A stretch of 64,000 nt of DNA. Origin: Phoma sp. XZ068. Taxonomy: Eukaryota; Ascomycota; Dothideomycetes; Pleosporales; Didymellaceae. Shown here one piece after another: positions 36,301-47,832 of the stretch. Position 1 is the first letter of the stretch. Every line of letters starts with the position of its first letter. The position numbers and the translations under genes are program-made. Where the stretch lies: NCBI GenBank assembly GCA_004835665.1, contig RBKR01000009.1:62001-126000 (forward strand), in the 5' to 3' direction. Under the pieces are notes generated by a model, which was given only the letters and a program-made list of their open reading frames with translations, searched no databases and was not told where the DNA came from.

Positions 36301-38023
36301 CGTGCTGCGGGTTGGCGAAGTAGATTGCTCTTGGAGGTGGTTCCTTGCTGATGACAGTAAGCCATTCGATGCATGTGCGGTGTTTGTGGCCTCTTGCACA
36401 AAACCAATATGCCCTCTGAATCGTTCCGACCGAGTCGTCAATGCAGTGTAAGCATCCAGTCGCGATCGCATCCTGGATGGGAAAAGTCTCGTGATTTGTT
36501 GTGGTGAAGATCTCCTCAAGATGCAGGGCGGTTGAAGGTGCATAACTAGACAGCAAGCTCCGCACAGACGTATGGTACAGCGATGGCGTGCGAAAAGGTT
36601 TGAATCTTGCATTATTCCCATCGAACCCTTTGCACACGGACAGTGCAAAGAATTGCTCAAGTCGTGATTGAGGTTACTCCCGCTCCCGCTCGACGGCGCA
36701 ATATGCAGTATGCAACGATGGCTAGCGGCACCATCTCGTATTCATCCTGGGTCTGATCAGTCTTGGTGGTCTGACGAACCAGTCAAAAAGTGGTGGTGAC
36801 TTTTGACAGGCACTTGCGCAGTCGCCCTAGTCTACATCCTTGGTATCTCGATATCAAGTGTAGAGTGTCACAATCATGTGAACAGCTGATGACGAAAATC
36901 TAGCTCAACGGCTCGGCAAAATCACCAGACAATGTGAAGCAATGCGTGTAATCTTTCGCGGAGTGCGATGCCCAGCACCAGCGTTGGCAGTCATTGACGT
37001 TGCCCCACGTTCTGCACCGAGTGATTATGCAGGTAGATAAAAGTGTCAGTTAGCCCCGCTTATCATGGTGGGAGACACTGTAACGCTCTCCACGCTTCTC
37101 GTCAGATACAAAAGCAATGAATATGCTTGTGACAGCTCGGCTATCATCCCTGCAGAACATGGTGGCTGGCCGGCCGAGGAAAATGTCAGCGGTGAGATCT
37201 TATGCCTAAGAAGGACATATCTGCAAAATTGCGTACGGGTTGGGAGGCTGCGACCAATCGTGCTCCATCCATCCATTGTTGGAAAGGATGATGGAGCAAA
37301 GATGGCTGGCAGTGGGACTCTTCAAGAAAGGCCTCCATCCTTGCGAGTCTGATGAACGCGGCAGAGCTGCAGGCATTGAGTGGCCCCTGTGTATGCAGTG
37401 TCTTTGACGACTCATCATGATGTATGGCCGCAGGCCGTCAGAGTTCCGTCAACGTCCGATAAACAGAAGAATTATTGCGCTGCATGTCGAGATTTGGTAT
37501 GTCCAGCCGCATGTTCGCGGCCAGCGAATAAGAGGTTTACAGTGTGAAGCCATCTCGCAGGCTTCCAGCGAATTGTGTAGGACTGCTGGAGGAGCAGGGC
37601 GACTACAAGCTACTGATCTCACGGCCCCATGTCTTCGCTCCACATGCTGCTTTTCGCACACCGCAACAGCGTCGGTCGCAATTGGGCATGTCTGCCGCTT
37701 TTGAGGTGTCTGTGTGCCGTGTCCAATATTGGCGTGCAGTTGTTTCGGGGGCCGCCACTTCCGACAGTCGCAGGCGATAGCCCGTGACATGAATCGTGGT
37801 GTCAGTCAGACCTGATGGCTGTGGACGGAGTGCGTGGTGATGAGAGAGGGCTTCGAAGTTGATGTTGGTGGTGTTATACAACTATGGTCTCACCTAGCAG
37901 CTTTTGGTACTAGGCGGCGTCAAGCAGGCCAAACTGTGCGTACCCGGTACGCTAAAGTGCAGGCTAGCCATCAGCCTCATCGCATCGCTGCACTCTTCTT
38001 TCGACGTCGTCTGAACGCAAGGC
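30362..38023. other. Gene-poor block of about 7.7 kb
   Basis: Apart from the DBP2 3' UTR at the left edge I find no supportable gene. Open frames are short, overlap on both strands and show no domain or splice context. The longest, 199 codons on the minus strand at 36061-36660, is Cys/Arg/Ser-rich and unlike any family I know. I see no terminal repeats, no transposase or reverse-transcriptase motif, no tRNA or rRNA, and no strong AT skew of the kind repeat-induced point mutation leaves. It may be distal regulatory DNA of CON7, non-coding transcripts, or decayed sequence. Confidence 0.5.
33266..33307. repeat. Two-copy 21-bp tandem repeat
   Basis: Two adjacent 21-base units beginning CGACCTTC and sharing GTGCTGAC differ at only a few positions. 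It is isolated in the gene-poor block and its role is unknown. Confidence 0.7.
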
Positions 38024-38158
38024 ATGGAGTCGCACACCCACAACGCACCCCCGGCGGCACCGCGCAACGCGCTCAGCCGTGTCTCGCGGCTCAGCACGCT
38101 CGCCAGCATGGTCTCTGCTCGCCTTAGTCAGCATGATCGGCACCTGCCACACATTTAA
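38024..38158 (+). other. 44-codon small ORF at the head of the CON7 leader
   Basis: A short frame starting MESHTHNAPPAAPRNALS, Ser/Arg/Leu-rich, ends at a TAA (38156-38158). A second small frame (38133-38228, start MIGTCHTF) overlaps it. They are the last ATGs before the 1.57-kb ATG-free leader. They may be upstream ORFs of CON7 if transcription starts before 38024, or lie outside the transcript. There is no family match. Confidence 0.3.
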
Positions 38159-39701
38159 CCCCGTCGGACTGTTTCTCGTCGAGATTAGCTTCCTCGCCAC
38201 TCTCGCGCCTTCCCAACTTCGACCTTAGTTTGCGTCGCGAATCTCAGCGCGCTCACCACCATCACCCAGCGCGCCCGGTGCCTTGCCCTAACGCCGTTCA
38301 CCATCAGGTAGCCCGCTGTTCCAGGCACACCAGATCGCACTCGCGCCCGCTGTGCTACGCGTGCAACCCGCCGCCAGTGCTGCCACCGTCGCCTTTTGGC
38401 GCGTCTGAAGTTCTCTCCCCACAACAAACCCACGCGCAGTGCCTGTCCTGTCCAAGGCCGTCCTGCACCAGCGCGCGAGTCACCTGAGCGCATAGCAGAC
38501 GCACCAGATCACCCACCGCCTCTCCCGCTCCACAGGCGGCCAACGCTTTGAGGAGCGCTCAGCACCTGTGTGGGTTCCTGTTGCGGAGACTCGGCCGGAC
38601 AACAGGCTGATCGCCTTTACTCGGCACGCTCGGCGCATTGAGCAGTTGCCAGCAGCAGTGCAGGAACAGCCACTTTTGCCATTGAAACTTTCGTCTGTCA
38701 TCGACTGCGCCGACGGCCCGATTGCTGCCTTTTGCCTCTTTGCTGCATTCAGCATCTCTGTCCAGCAATTTCTGCCCACCTTGACGGCCTTTTGCTACCG
38801 TTTGCGAGCATTCTCTCTGTCCTCGGCGAACAGCGACCTCTCAACTCGGTCCCTGTCCGCTAGCAGGCCTACCAGCGACCGCGCCCTCTGCCCCGCGCCA
38901 TCTCAGGAAAAGCCGCTTTTCCTCAACCCAGCCCACCGTCCCACAGTTTGCGTGCAGCGCCAACCCACGTTAACCTAGCACGCCCAGAGCAGCAACAAAC
39001 CCACCGTCACGGCACGGCCTTACCGATTCTGTCTCGAGACGAACCACACAGAGTGAGCATTACGTCTTGACTGGCCCGACCGAGCTAGCTCCTCCCTGGT
39101 CAAGCGGCACTCCGGCCTCTTGATTACGATTGGTCGACCCGTACCAAATTTTGCGCCACCCAGAAACTCTTAGCGTGTGTCTTCCAAATCCACGCTCGCC
39201 CCAGGACCCACTCAGGGCCCACCCAGCAAGCTCATTCACCACTAGTGTCGTGCAACCAGAGGTTGCACCTCACTCTGCGCTGCGCCTTCGCTCCGCGATT
39301 CGAGGGCTTACCACCCCTGTCGTCACCCCTGTCCGGTGGCCTCGAGCGTGCGTCTTCCGTGCGTTATCTTTTCGACGGTCTGAATCTGCCGAACTGCTTG
39401 TCCTTCCATCTGGGCGCACTGGAAAACACACCGTCTGCAAATCACCCGCGTTTAACTTCCACGCTATCGTGTCCTGACAACATTTCCATTCTCCGGTTTT
39501 CTGGCTGTGCGCAATTCTTGGCTCCCCTAGGTCTGCTTTTGTACGTTTAGTCGCCTGTCTTCCATCGACCGCGGCAAATCACCCGAAGACGGTCTCTGCA
39601 ACCGTCATATCTTCCCAGCCATTCCTCTTCCCACACCACGCGCAACCATTCCCAGCTTAGAGCTTCGGTGCAACTTGACCATTTGAAAACGTACACAGTC
39701 T
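38136..39701 (+). promoter_or_regulatory. Very long ATG-free 5' leader of CON7
   Basis: I read every row and found no plus-strand ATG over these 1566 bases, whereas CAT occurs about twenty times. At random some twenty ATGs would be expected. The DNA is C/T-rich on the plus strand, like the shorter leaders of other genes here. This is best explained as one very long unspliced 5' UTR kept free of upstream start codons. The transcription start would be near or before 38136. Confidence 0.65.
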
Positions 39702-41305
39702 ATGGACGCAAGGCAACAAGACTACCCGCAGTCAGGTTTGAGCTCACCGTACCCATCGTTTCCTGAACCACCTTCTGAGGATACCTACGCAGATCAAGCA
39801 TCTGCTGCGCAATATCCTCCGCAAGGACAAGACCCTCGAGCTTCCAACCTCACTCCTACCTCCGACTACAGCAGCCTTCCGCCGTCTGCTCGGTCAGGTT
39901 CATTCCCGGAATACATTCAACGTTCGTACCAACCAGGCGCTCAAGGACAAGCACCCGGAGGTATGGCGCAACAACAAAGTCCGTCAATGCCTCTCTCTGA
40001 TGGTCAAACCAATGACCATCAACAACCTCAACAACTCAAGTCTGACTCCGATGTACCTATAGATCCATCGATCGCCGCACAGACGAGCCCAACCTACCCT
40101 CATCAGCAGCAGTACTCGCCCTATACCCCTCACCACGATATGCAGCATTACCCAGGACACCCGCAAACGCCCATGTATGGGTCGCGTCCTGAGTGGGCTG
40201 GACAATACCCTCAGGCTGGCATGCACTACGGTCATCCAGCTTCTTCGGGTCCTCCAGCACCCGCAATGGTGTCGCCTGTCCAAAGACCACCAACAGTAAG
40301 TTGTTCTTTGCTTAGCATCCATGCGCGACGCGTATTCCACCAACGTCAATGGCACTCGCTTCAGTGTCAGACGCGTGCGACGCGCTCGTGCCAATCCATT
40401 TCGCGTTGCGTGTTTTGCGCGATTGCGAATATCTGTGCTAACGACGCGTTTAGGGAGGTCATCCTTTGTCCACAGTATACTCATTCGTGCCAATTCCAGG
40501 TGCGCAGCAACACAAGCGACCGCGCCGACGCTACGAAGAGATCGAGCGCATGTACAAGTGCGGCTGGAACGGCTGCGAGAAGGCTTACGGCACTCTGAAC
40601 CACCTGAACGCGCACGTTACTATGCAATCGCACGGCGCAAAACGAACACCAGAAGGTATGTACTGCTCTTTCCGAGTTTGAGACATTTTCCATTGTTGTG
40701 GTTGCCCTTGTCAGCCCGACGCGCTACGCTAGCACTGGGATCGTGTTGGTGCTTGCGCCTATCTGATGGTGTTCCCACTACACTGGGTAGCTTCTGGCGA
40801 CGGAAGCTAGCGACTGTCGACCCTTGCCCACTTACCTTGGCGTTCATCAACACCCAAACCTCACCGATACACATGCTGACATTTGCCCGCAGAGTTCAAG
40901 GAAATCCGCAAAGAATGGAAGGCCAAGAAGAAGGAAGAGGAGGCCGCGCGCAAGGCTGATGACGAGCGTCACCGCGCTGAGATGCAGCAGCACGCACAGC
41001 AGCAACGCGTTGCGCACGATGGCGGCCCTCCTGAGGCGCCCGTTTATGGACAGATGCGCCAGGCTGTTGGTGTCCCTGGCCAACAGCCCTCGCACCCTCA
41101 GCTTCCACCTATTGGGTACCAGCCGGCTGCCTCTGGCACATCGGCTGCTCCTCAGTACGGCACGCACAGCCCAGGTCTTCCTGAGGGCATGGCACAGTAT
41201 GTGATTACCAACCTTGCGTAAGACAGTTCCAGTATTAACAACTACAATAGCTACCCACAGTCGCCTTACGGCCAGAACCCTCAGATGTACCAGCAAGGCC
41301 ATTAG
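39702..41305 (+). CDS. CON7: Con7-type C2H2 zinc-finger transcription factor
   Basis: Exons 39702-40295, 40454-40655, 40893-41196 and 41251-41305 give 384 residues. Con7 controls conidium shape and infection-related development in Magnaporthe and is conserved in Pezizomycotina. The N-terminal 200 residues are Gln/Pro/Ser-rich and disordered. The core is nearly invariant in the family as I know it: TVYSFVPIPGAQQHKRPRRRYEE with a basic nuclear signal (219-224), then one finger with Cys234, Cys239, His252 and His258, followed by a Lys/Glu-rich helix (EFKEIRKEWKAKKKEEE). A Gln/Pro tail ends in YQQGH. Introns are 158, 237 and 54 nt. Retaining the last intron would end the protein at YVITNLA instead. 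The start is the first ATG after the long leader. Confidence 0.93.
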
Positions 41306-44231
41306 TCTTGACCATGAATACAGCGAATACGACACAAATGCTATGGAAAGCTGAGCGACCTGTCTCCAAATCGGAAGCGACGATTCGAATCCTCCAATAA
41401 CAATTGTAAGGCCTGCGCCACAGGCCCTCGCTATTTATTTAACTGGACGATCGTATTATGGGATGGGTATGGGCCGGTTCAGCATTTTATACAACGGTTG
41501 GGGCATGCATTTACATCCGGGGGGCGGCTGTATCCTATTGTTTTTATGGTGTTCACGGCAGGAACAAGATGACTTTCCCTTCTATATCCCGGGTCGAAGG
41601 TCGCGGGCTGCAGTGTCAGAGTGGGCAGCGCGACAGATCGAAATGTTCGGCGGTAATCTGTTCAACTGCGAGTCTGTCAACCTACCTGTTTTCTGCTTTC
41701 GGGCGTCGGCACCTCAAAAATGCTGGTTTCATTCCCTTCCACTGAACTTAGATTTCATGCATGCATTTGGCGCTCAGACAGAAACAATTAATCGTTCATG
41801 CTACTCAATGACCCTTTGTCACTTGCTTCCGTGAGCCACGCACACTGGCATGCTCGTGTATGTGCGACGCCGCAAACGTCGGGTAACTTCTCGCAGCGTC
41901 GCAATGAGACTCGACAGCCCAAGGTGCGCCCTTGCACGTCGTTCGTGTGCTGAAACCCATCACCCATGTGCACGCATGTCATCGTCTATATTTGCACGCC
42001 CTTGCCGCGATGCAAAACAACGTGTTTGCAATTTAGTGCCGGGAGCCCGTAAACTTGTCTCAGAGCTTGATCATGACATGGCCGCGTGCTAGAATGTTGA
42101 GCCGTAGCGCAAGGATAGCAAGAGAGAGGATTCAACCCGACGCCTTACAGTCTCCCCCCACTTCACACGCGCACATGCGTACCAGCAGCCACGTATTCGT
42201 AGTCTTCACCACTTGATTCTGACACGCTCCTGCTTGGTGCCACTTCTGTAGTCGCAAGGCACGACACGATGCAGCACCCTCGGCTTTCACTAAGTTCATT
42301 GGATTGAGCATGTCGGTTGACGACGACGCAAACCACGCACCTCATTACGCAGACTGCCCACGTACCAAACGAGTATTTGCTGTCGTACGCAGACATGACG
42401 CGTGGGCGAAGATCGCCAACTTCTAGACGTGAGGTCGCGTTACAGTTTGCGAGTGTTTGGTCTGGTAAATTTGGTAGACAGCTTTGAGGTGGGCGCAGGG
42501 TGTCATGCTGCATGTGTGGGGAATTAGGTTTGTTCCAATACCAAAGTATGGTTTCCAAAGTTCGCATACTAAAGTATGTTCACCTCCCAAACTATCTTCT
42601 TGCGTTTCCGCTACCAGAGTCTTGCAAAGGTTAATCAGTCCAGGCTGACACGTTGGTGTTCTCGAAGAATCGTATTCGCACCCGTCTGGTTCCGCTTGCA
42701 GCGCGGACCAGGTGTGCGACGGGAAACATGGGGTGACGGTGGTAATAGGCCATCGGTCTGTCGTCAATATGAGGGCGACATGTGGCGAGTGCAATTGGCC
42801 GGGAGTGTTACGCAGCAATGAGGTGCGAGAGCACACCTTGCTTGGTCATGCGTGCGGCAGGACTCGGGGATGGGAACGGCAGGGTGATGGATGCGGCGTG
42901 CAGCGGTGACGAAGACGGTGGTAAGCGGACAGACTTGTCAGTGTCGAGGCGATGCCCGTGTCGAAAATCCACGAATTACTATTGACGATTTCAGTTGACT
43001 ACTTTCAGCGGCTTTTTAACTACTTGGACACTATTCCAACACCACACGCTAAGATCGCGAGCTCATCTTGTTCTAATGCAAGATGTCCGTTAGCAAGGCT
43101 AGCGCCAACGGCTGCTTAGATCCTTCGATCAGCACAGCTAAACTGGCGTTGGGCTGCGCACTTGCTTTTTCTCCGTGCCTCGCACCGCTTCGTAGGCGCA
43201 AGCTAACAGCTGCCAGGGCAGCACTATGCTAGAAGGCTCCCAACGGCCTCCCGCGCTGACGGCGGCGACTAGCATGGCGGTGCATGCGCGCTGCGTGTGA
43301 GATGAACCTGTCCGCAAGCGTGTGGTGCGTTACACAGCAGCACAGCGTTGGCGGGGCCACCTGACAGTGTGGACTCGGTGGTGTCTGTTCGAGGTGCTCG
43401 ACTTGGATTATTTGACTGGATGAAGAGCATGGCAAGTGCAGTGCAGCGCAGCGCAGGGAGATGGGGATTGTGCAGAGGTCAATGGCACAGTAGCATACTT
43501 GTCGCAACAACACCATCGTCGTCCGACATGCGACACAAGCACAGCGCGCACAGCAAGGCCTCGCACCCACTGCGCACTCCTTGCGTGAGCCGCCCACAAC
43601 ACACGTGTGCGACGGATCGCTGATGCTCGCACCAAGCTAGCCGTCACGAGTTGTCCTGTACGAAGCCATGTCGTGCATACACAGGGCCGCGCGAGTGGGA
43701 AGCCCGTGTGCGACGGTAAGGAAGTAGTCTGTCCCGCCACGTTCGGCGGAGGATCAAGCTTGGAGCGAACGGCTGGCCTGCCCGTCACCGATCAGAGGGA
43801 TTGCTAGACTTAACGGAGGCTAAGGACGTGTCTTGCTTTAGCTCTTATGCGCCGGCCCCTGCGAGGCTGCTTGTTCAAGAACTAACTAATCTCCTGACCT
43901 GTTGCTCGGCTCCAAGCGCATGGAAAGGTTGGTTCAAAAACATCAGGCTTGCGAGTCGCGACGGGAGGTCTTGAGGTGGTCATGTTGGATATAGGTGTAC
44001 TGTACTTCACTACGCCTACGGTACGGGTAGGTACTTGCTTTACTGAACCACCTCTGCAAGGTGCACGAATGTTGATGTTCGCTTCATCGGCCCGTCTCAA
44101 ACAGGCGTCCGGCGCATCACGTGATTACGTTCGGCCCGCTCTAGCGCGTCTGCGTCGTGCATCTGAATGTTTTCTCCAGTGCAATTCTTGTTGCACAACA
44201 ATCTGGCATACGTCGAGCCCACGTCTTGCTC
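41306..44231. other. Intergenic region, CON7 to PPR-like gene
   Basis: About 2.9 kb: the CON7 3' UTR at left, then DNA rich in CpG and Cys/Arg-coding chance frames (42163-42836, 43229-43788). None is supported by domains or splice signals. No repeat family or RNA gene seen. Confidence 0.5.
44116..44125. promoter_or_regulatory. ATCACGTGAT palindrome upstream of the PPR-like gene
   Basis: A perfect 10-bp palindrome with a CACGTG core lies 107 bases before the start codon. CACGTG is bound by bHLH factors such as Cbf1-type proteins. Function here is inferred from position and symmetry only. Confidence 0.45.
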
Positions 44232-46457
44232 ATGCTCAAGTGTCGCGCCTGCCTTTGGCAATGCGTCCAGCCCTTCGATCGCCCAGCTAATCTCCAACGT
44301 CTTCGCCGTCATGTAAATCCACTCCTCCGCCAGGGCCAGCAACGGCTCCAGAGCACCAGTGCTCGCGAGGTCGAGAAGCCAGCGCAACGTCAGGACGATC
44401 CTTGGAAGAATTCGGCCACTGCAGAAAATCAGAAGAAGCGGGAGAGAGCAGTGTTACGACAACCATCCTCGAAGGATGTGGAGAGGCAAGAAACGCCAAA
44501 TTTGATGAAGCTGGGGAAGAGGGACACGCTCATATCAGACACCGATTGGAACAGGCGGAAACGGGAGCTGCGGTATCTGCAGGATCCGCTGGACCTGGCC
44601 CAGTTCGTCAAGGCCGAGTTGGCCAAGGACAAAGTTGTCGAGATGAAGCAGCTCGTGCAGATGGCAAGTCACTCCATGGCATGTGTGGTCAGCTATAACC
44701 ACATCATCGACCACTTGCTAGCCAAGGAGAAGGTCAACGATGCGCTGAAGGTGTACAACGACGTACGTACAGTCACATCCAAGACATGGCACGGAGCTAA
44801 CTCCATGTAGATGAAGAAGCGCGCACAGTTCCCCGATTCTTACACGTACACGATCCTCCTGCGCGGCCTCTCAATCAACGCGCACACCTCAGGCGTCTTG
44901 GAAAAGGCTCTCTCGGTATATCACTCCCTCTACGCACCGAACTCGCGAGTCGAACCATCTATTATGCACACGAATGCTGCGCTGCGAGTTTGCGCAAGAG
45001 CGCTGGATATGGATGCACTGTGGGGCATAGCTGCGAAGATACCAGACTCAGGCCCTGCAGCAGCGAATGCCACCACCTACAACACCATTATCAACGCGAT
45101 TCGACAGAGCATGGTACTCGGTGCCCCGAGCGGCGAGTCAGCAGAAGAGGCAGCGGCCAGAAAAGAGCGCAGTGTCATAGAAGCCAGGAGGCTCTGGGAA
45201 GATATTGCAGGGAAATGGAAAAACGCTGATCTTGTCATTGACGAGGAGTTGGTGTGCTCTATTGGTAGACTTCTCCTGCTGGGAGCCCGACCACGGGACT
45301 GGGATGATGTCCTTTCTCTGGTTGAGCAGACCATGAACGTACCGCGACTTGTGCCTCAACTGGGTACGGCAGAACGAAAGGAAGCTGGCTTCGCTGAACT
45401 GCGCGCACCGAACGTGCCAGACGACTACAAATTTGACGACGACCACCTGGCGCCTGGAGAACCTGCGAAGCGAGGAGTGGAGTTTCTGCCTTTCACAGGC
45501 AATGTTGCAAAGCGTCTGGCTTTTGTGAAACCGGGCAACAACACTCTCTCCATGGTGCAAGAAGCGTGCCAGAAGATTGCCGCACCCCAAGCTGCACAAA
45601 AGTACTGGGAGTTATTATCCGACCCTGCGACGCACGGCATCAAACCAGACCTCAACAACTTGAATGTGAAACTGCGGAACCTGCGTCAATCCCGGTCGTC
45701 AGCTGCCGCTGTTGAGCTCCTACGAAAAGATATCCTCGCCAATGGTCTCAAGCCAGGCCCAGGAACGTTCAGGATCGCCATGAGCACCTGCGTGCGAGAC
45801 AAGAACAATCACAACTCTCTCAAGCATGCCAGTCAGATTCTTCACGCCATGAATGAAGCCTTTGAGGACGCCGACGCTAAGGCGGTGGGCATGTACGCTG
45901 ACCTTGCGGCCACTTCCCCATCGGCGAGCGGCCAGGATCTTGTGGATGCCCTCACCTCTCTCCACCCTGTTGTCAAGAACCTGCGTCTTCAGGTTGGAGT
46001 TGGCGGCGCCACTGGCGATGCGAGGCGCGTGGGTGCTGCTTACAAGACTGGTTCAGAGCGACAGGATGTTCTCTCCGCGATCAAGAGAGTGTACGGTGTC
46101 TACGATCGACTACTCCGTTCAAATTTGATCGCAGAAGAGCAGAAGAAAGACTTCAAGAAGGAGCGCGCCAGACTGTCGGCGTTCCTCCAGGCGCAAATTG
46201 AGAGGAGCAACGCGCAAAAGATTCTCGAAACGGACCATAAGCAGCCAGAAGAGGAGTTTGATCAACATAGTTTTCTGACCGATGACGTTGAAGGCGGAGA
46301 AGGAGACGAGAAGCCTGCACAGAACAAGCCTTATGAACGACGAACATGGCGCACACATGATGCAAATGATACGGGAGGTCACTGGAGAACAAGGCACGCA
46401 AAGCCTGAAGAGCAGAGGAAGACTTGGGGTAGCCGCAAGGCGGCCACTCGTTACTGA
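44232..46457 (+). CDS. Mitochondrial PPR-like protein
   Basis: Exons 44232-44762 and 44811-46457 give 725 residues. The N-terminus (MLKCRACLWQCVQPFDR, later RLRRHVNPLLRQGQQRLQS) is basic, lacks acidic residues and looks like a mitochondrial targeting sequence. The body has helical repeats of pentatricopeptide type: VSYNHIIDHLLAKEKVNDALKVYND, SYTYTILLRGLSINA, TTYNTIINAIRQS, LNNLNVKLRNLRQSRSSAAAVELL. Such proteins bind organellar RNA and act in translation, processing or stability. The C-terminus is charged and ends in an Arg/Trp/Thr-rich tail. The 48-nt intron (GTACGT donor, GCTAAC branch) removes an in-frame TAG. An upstream GTG extends the frame, but the first ATG fits the presequence. Its specific RNA target is unknown. 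Confidence 0.8.
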
Positions 46458-46774
46458 TAGACAGTATTCAGGACGAAGAGCTAGACATGAGCTGTTGTAG
46501 CATATATATGTACCATACCCTGCAATACGCAGATGCACGATCAATAGACATTGTAATTATGCTTTACGACAGCTCACTGCACAAAACGTGTACCACCTAC
46601 GTAGCCCTCAAGTCGAAAGCAATCGAGAATCGTGCCAAGACACAGCTTCCTCTTTCGTCCACCTCCGGCGCCTCCACTCCGCAACTTACTTGCTCTCACA
46701 CTCGCCCGCCACCTTTGCGCCTCCGCACCCACCGCCTCACACCTACTCAAATACCTCCCAAATAATTTGTCACC
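46458..46774. other. Intergenic region, PPR-like gene to RTF2
   Basis: 317 bases. The right half is C/T-rich and leads to the RTF2 start. No RNA gene or repeat seen. Confidence 0.5.
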
Positions 46775-47832
46775 ATGGGCAACGACGGTGGCTCCATCCC
46801 CAAGCGCCGCGAGCTCGTCAAAGAAGCCGCCAAAGCCCTCACCACAACACAAGCCAAAGAGCAACTCTCCGAACAACAAGAATACCACTGGTCCACATGC
46901 CCACTGTCGCGGAAAAAACTCGCCGCACCTGTAGTCAGTGATGCCGCGGGAACAATCTACAACAAGGACTCTGTGATTGAGTTTCTGCTCAAAGAAGACG
47001 GGCGCGAGAAGGAAGAGGAAGGAAAAGTTGCGGATGTGAAGAGTGAAGGGCAGTTTGTCGAGCTGGGGTGTGCAGGGGATAGACTGAAGGGGTTGAGAGA
47101 TGTGGTGGAGGTGAAGTTCGAGATTGGCGCGGCTGAGGCGAAGGAGGGATCCGGCAGGAGCGAGAAGTGGGTGTGTCCTATTACGGGGCGCGAGTTGGGG
47201 CCCGGTGCGAAGGCGGTGTATATTGTGCCGTGCGGGCATGCGTTTGCGGGGAGTGTGGTTAAGGAGGTTGCGGGGAGTGTGTGCTTACAGGTAAGTCTGT
47301 CCCGCTGGAGGAGAAGACGACCGCGAAAGGTGTGGAGTGCTAATGAACGCAGTGCAACGAGCCCTACGCAGAAAACGACGTAATCCCCATCCTCCCCACC
47401 ACACCCACCGACCTCGCCCGCCTCAACCTCCGCATCAAAACCCTCCGCGAAAAAGGCCTCACCCACGCCCTCAAGAAAGCCCCCGGCAGCAAAAAGCGCA
47501 AGAAGAACGGCACCGCCGCCGCCGAAACAAATGGCGCCTCCGCATCCACAACAAACGGCACATCAAAATCCAAATCTTCATCCGACGAAGACAAAAAGGC
47601 AACACCCAAGCCCAACGGCGACATAAAAGAGCCTACAAACAACGGCATCAAAAACTCCGTCACTGCGTCGCTGACGCGGAAAGTCATGGAGGAGCAAGAG
47701 GAACGTAACAAGAGGCGGAAGCTGGGGCAGAATGAGAATGTCAAGAGCATGTTCAATACGAGTAGTAGTAAGCCGAGTGCAGGGAATAGCGCGGATTATA
47801 TGACGAGGGGGTTTAGTATTGGGAAGAAATGA
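46775..47832 (+). CDS. RTF2: Replication termination factor 2 (Rtf2)
   Basis: Exons 46775-47290 and 47353-47832 give 331 residues. Rtf2 acts at paused replication forks and, from work in S. pombe and human cells, also touches splicing and fork restart. The start MGNDGGSIPKRRELVK is typical of the family. A degenerate RING-like zinc module follows: WSTCPLSRKKLAAPVV with NKDSVIEFLL, then WVCPITGRELG, VYIVPCGHAF and CNEPYAENDVI. The C-terminal third is Lys/Ser/Thr-rich and disordered, ending SADYMTRGFSIGKK. The 62-nt intron falls between CLQ and CNEPY, in phase 0. Exon 2 is strongly A/C-rich, reflecting Lys/Thr/Pro codons. Confidence 0.92.

Noticed and set aside
36061..36660. 199-codon minus-strand frame in the gene-poor block
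   Set aside because: Cys/Arg/Ser-rich, no domain, no splice context, overlapped by another chance frame. A frame of this length is not very unlikely in about 9 kb of six-frame search. It would need expression or conservation to be called.
30362..38023. Degenerate transposon or repeat-induced point mutation island
   Set aside because: No terminal repeats, no integrase or reverse-transcriptase remnants, and base composition similar to flanks rather than AT-shifted.
42163..42836. Overlapping minus-strand frames between CON7 and the PPR-like gene
   Set aside because: Both are Cys/Ser/Thr-rich without domains and cannot be joined by convincing introns.
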